From the NCBI GenBank assembly GCA_964356295.1, contig CAYHHE010000121.1:1-5446 (forward strand): a stretch of 5,446 nucleotides of DNA, written 5' to 3'. The notes below the pieces were generated by a model. That model saw only the letters and a list, made by a program, of their open reading frames with translations, did not search any database and had not been told where the DNA came from. The DNA is from CAVQGZ01 sp964356295. GTDB lineage: Bacteria; Actinomycetota; Actinomycetes; Jiangellales; Jiangellaceae. How positions within the stretch are numbered: the stretch's first letter is position 1; every line of letters starts with the position of its first letter. Of the stretch, positions 5,357 to 5,446 are shown in pieces. The position numbers and the translations under genes are program-made.

Positions 5357-5446
5357 GTGGAGGCCGAGGACTGGCAGGCGTTGCAGCGGTTCCTGTTGCC
5401 TGGTTTCAAGCGGGCGACCTGCACGATCACCCCCGTCAGCGAGGAG
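5357..5446 (+). CDS. Possible start of an unidentified gene (partial, runs off the right edge)
   Basis: The plus-strand frame through VEAEDWQALQRFLLPGF and KRATCTITPVSEE stays open to the window edge. About 29 of its last 31 codons end in G or C, with lower GC at second positions, the normal coding pattern here. An in-frame TGA at 5300-5302 limits it upstream; GTG 5357 and TTG 5306 are the possible starts. The family is not recognised. A minus-strand frame here is also open and GC3-rich, so strand choice is not secure. If this is real, the group II intron would be cut short within about 100 bases of domain V. Confidence 0.3.
   Translation, partial: MEAEDWQALQRFLLPGFKRATCTITPVSEE

Noticed and set aside
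5053..5430. A 125-codon minus-strand open frame running through domain V
   Set aside because: It crosses the structured RNA of the intron end and the protease stop codon and has no protein motif; the RNA explains the sequence better.

Overview
The window is about 5.4 kb of very GC-rich DNA. Coding frames are strongly biased to G or C at third codon positions, and GTG starts and strong GGAGG-type ribosome binding sites occur. This points to an actinobacterium (Actinomycetota), though nothing here fixes the genus. No rRNA, tRNA or CRISPR array is visible.

Left part (1-1370): the last 19 codons of an unidentified plus-strand gene end at 60. A convergent minus-strand pair follows: an SRPBCC/polyketide-cyclase-like protein (863-1369), then a metallo-beta-lactamase-fold hydrolase (78-866) that starts inside the stop codon of the first gene (GTGA overlap). 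The two are almost certainly co-translated.

Middle-left (1370-2116): no intact gene. It holds a perfect 15-bp hairpin (1502-1535) and the 3' ends of two genes facing away from each other: an unidentified minus-strand gene ending at 1650 and a C_GCAxxG_C_C-family gene ending at 1986. Both have lost their 5' parts at one junction near 1775-1790. A GC-rich hairpin follows the second fragment.

Centre (2117-3337): one intact minus-strand gene for a secreted lipoprotein with a Kelch/galactose-oxidase-like beta-propeller.

Middle-right (3338-4245): about 280 bases with no recognisable gene, then remnants of two membrane-protein genes. One is a minus-strand DUF6512-like pseudogene with a frameshift at a seven-base G run. 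The other is a plus-strand fragment resembling TMEM175/DUF1211 potassium channels.

Right part (4246-5446): an intact CPBP-family intramembrane metalloprotease on the plus strand. On the minus strand follow domain V (exactly 34 nt) and a domain VI-like helix of a group II intron, marking the 3' end of an intron or intron relic. The last 90 bases show a plus-strand coding pattern that runs off the window.

The intact genes (hydrolase pair, lipoprotein, protease) do not form an obvious shared pathway. The dominant theme is gene decay: at least four gene remnants and an intron end sit between a few intact genes. I see no convincing new defence or biosynthetic system. The most interesting items are the group II intron end, the coupled SRPBCC-MBL pair, and the rearrangement scars.
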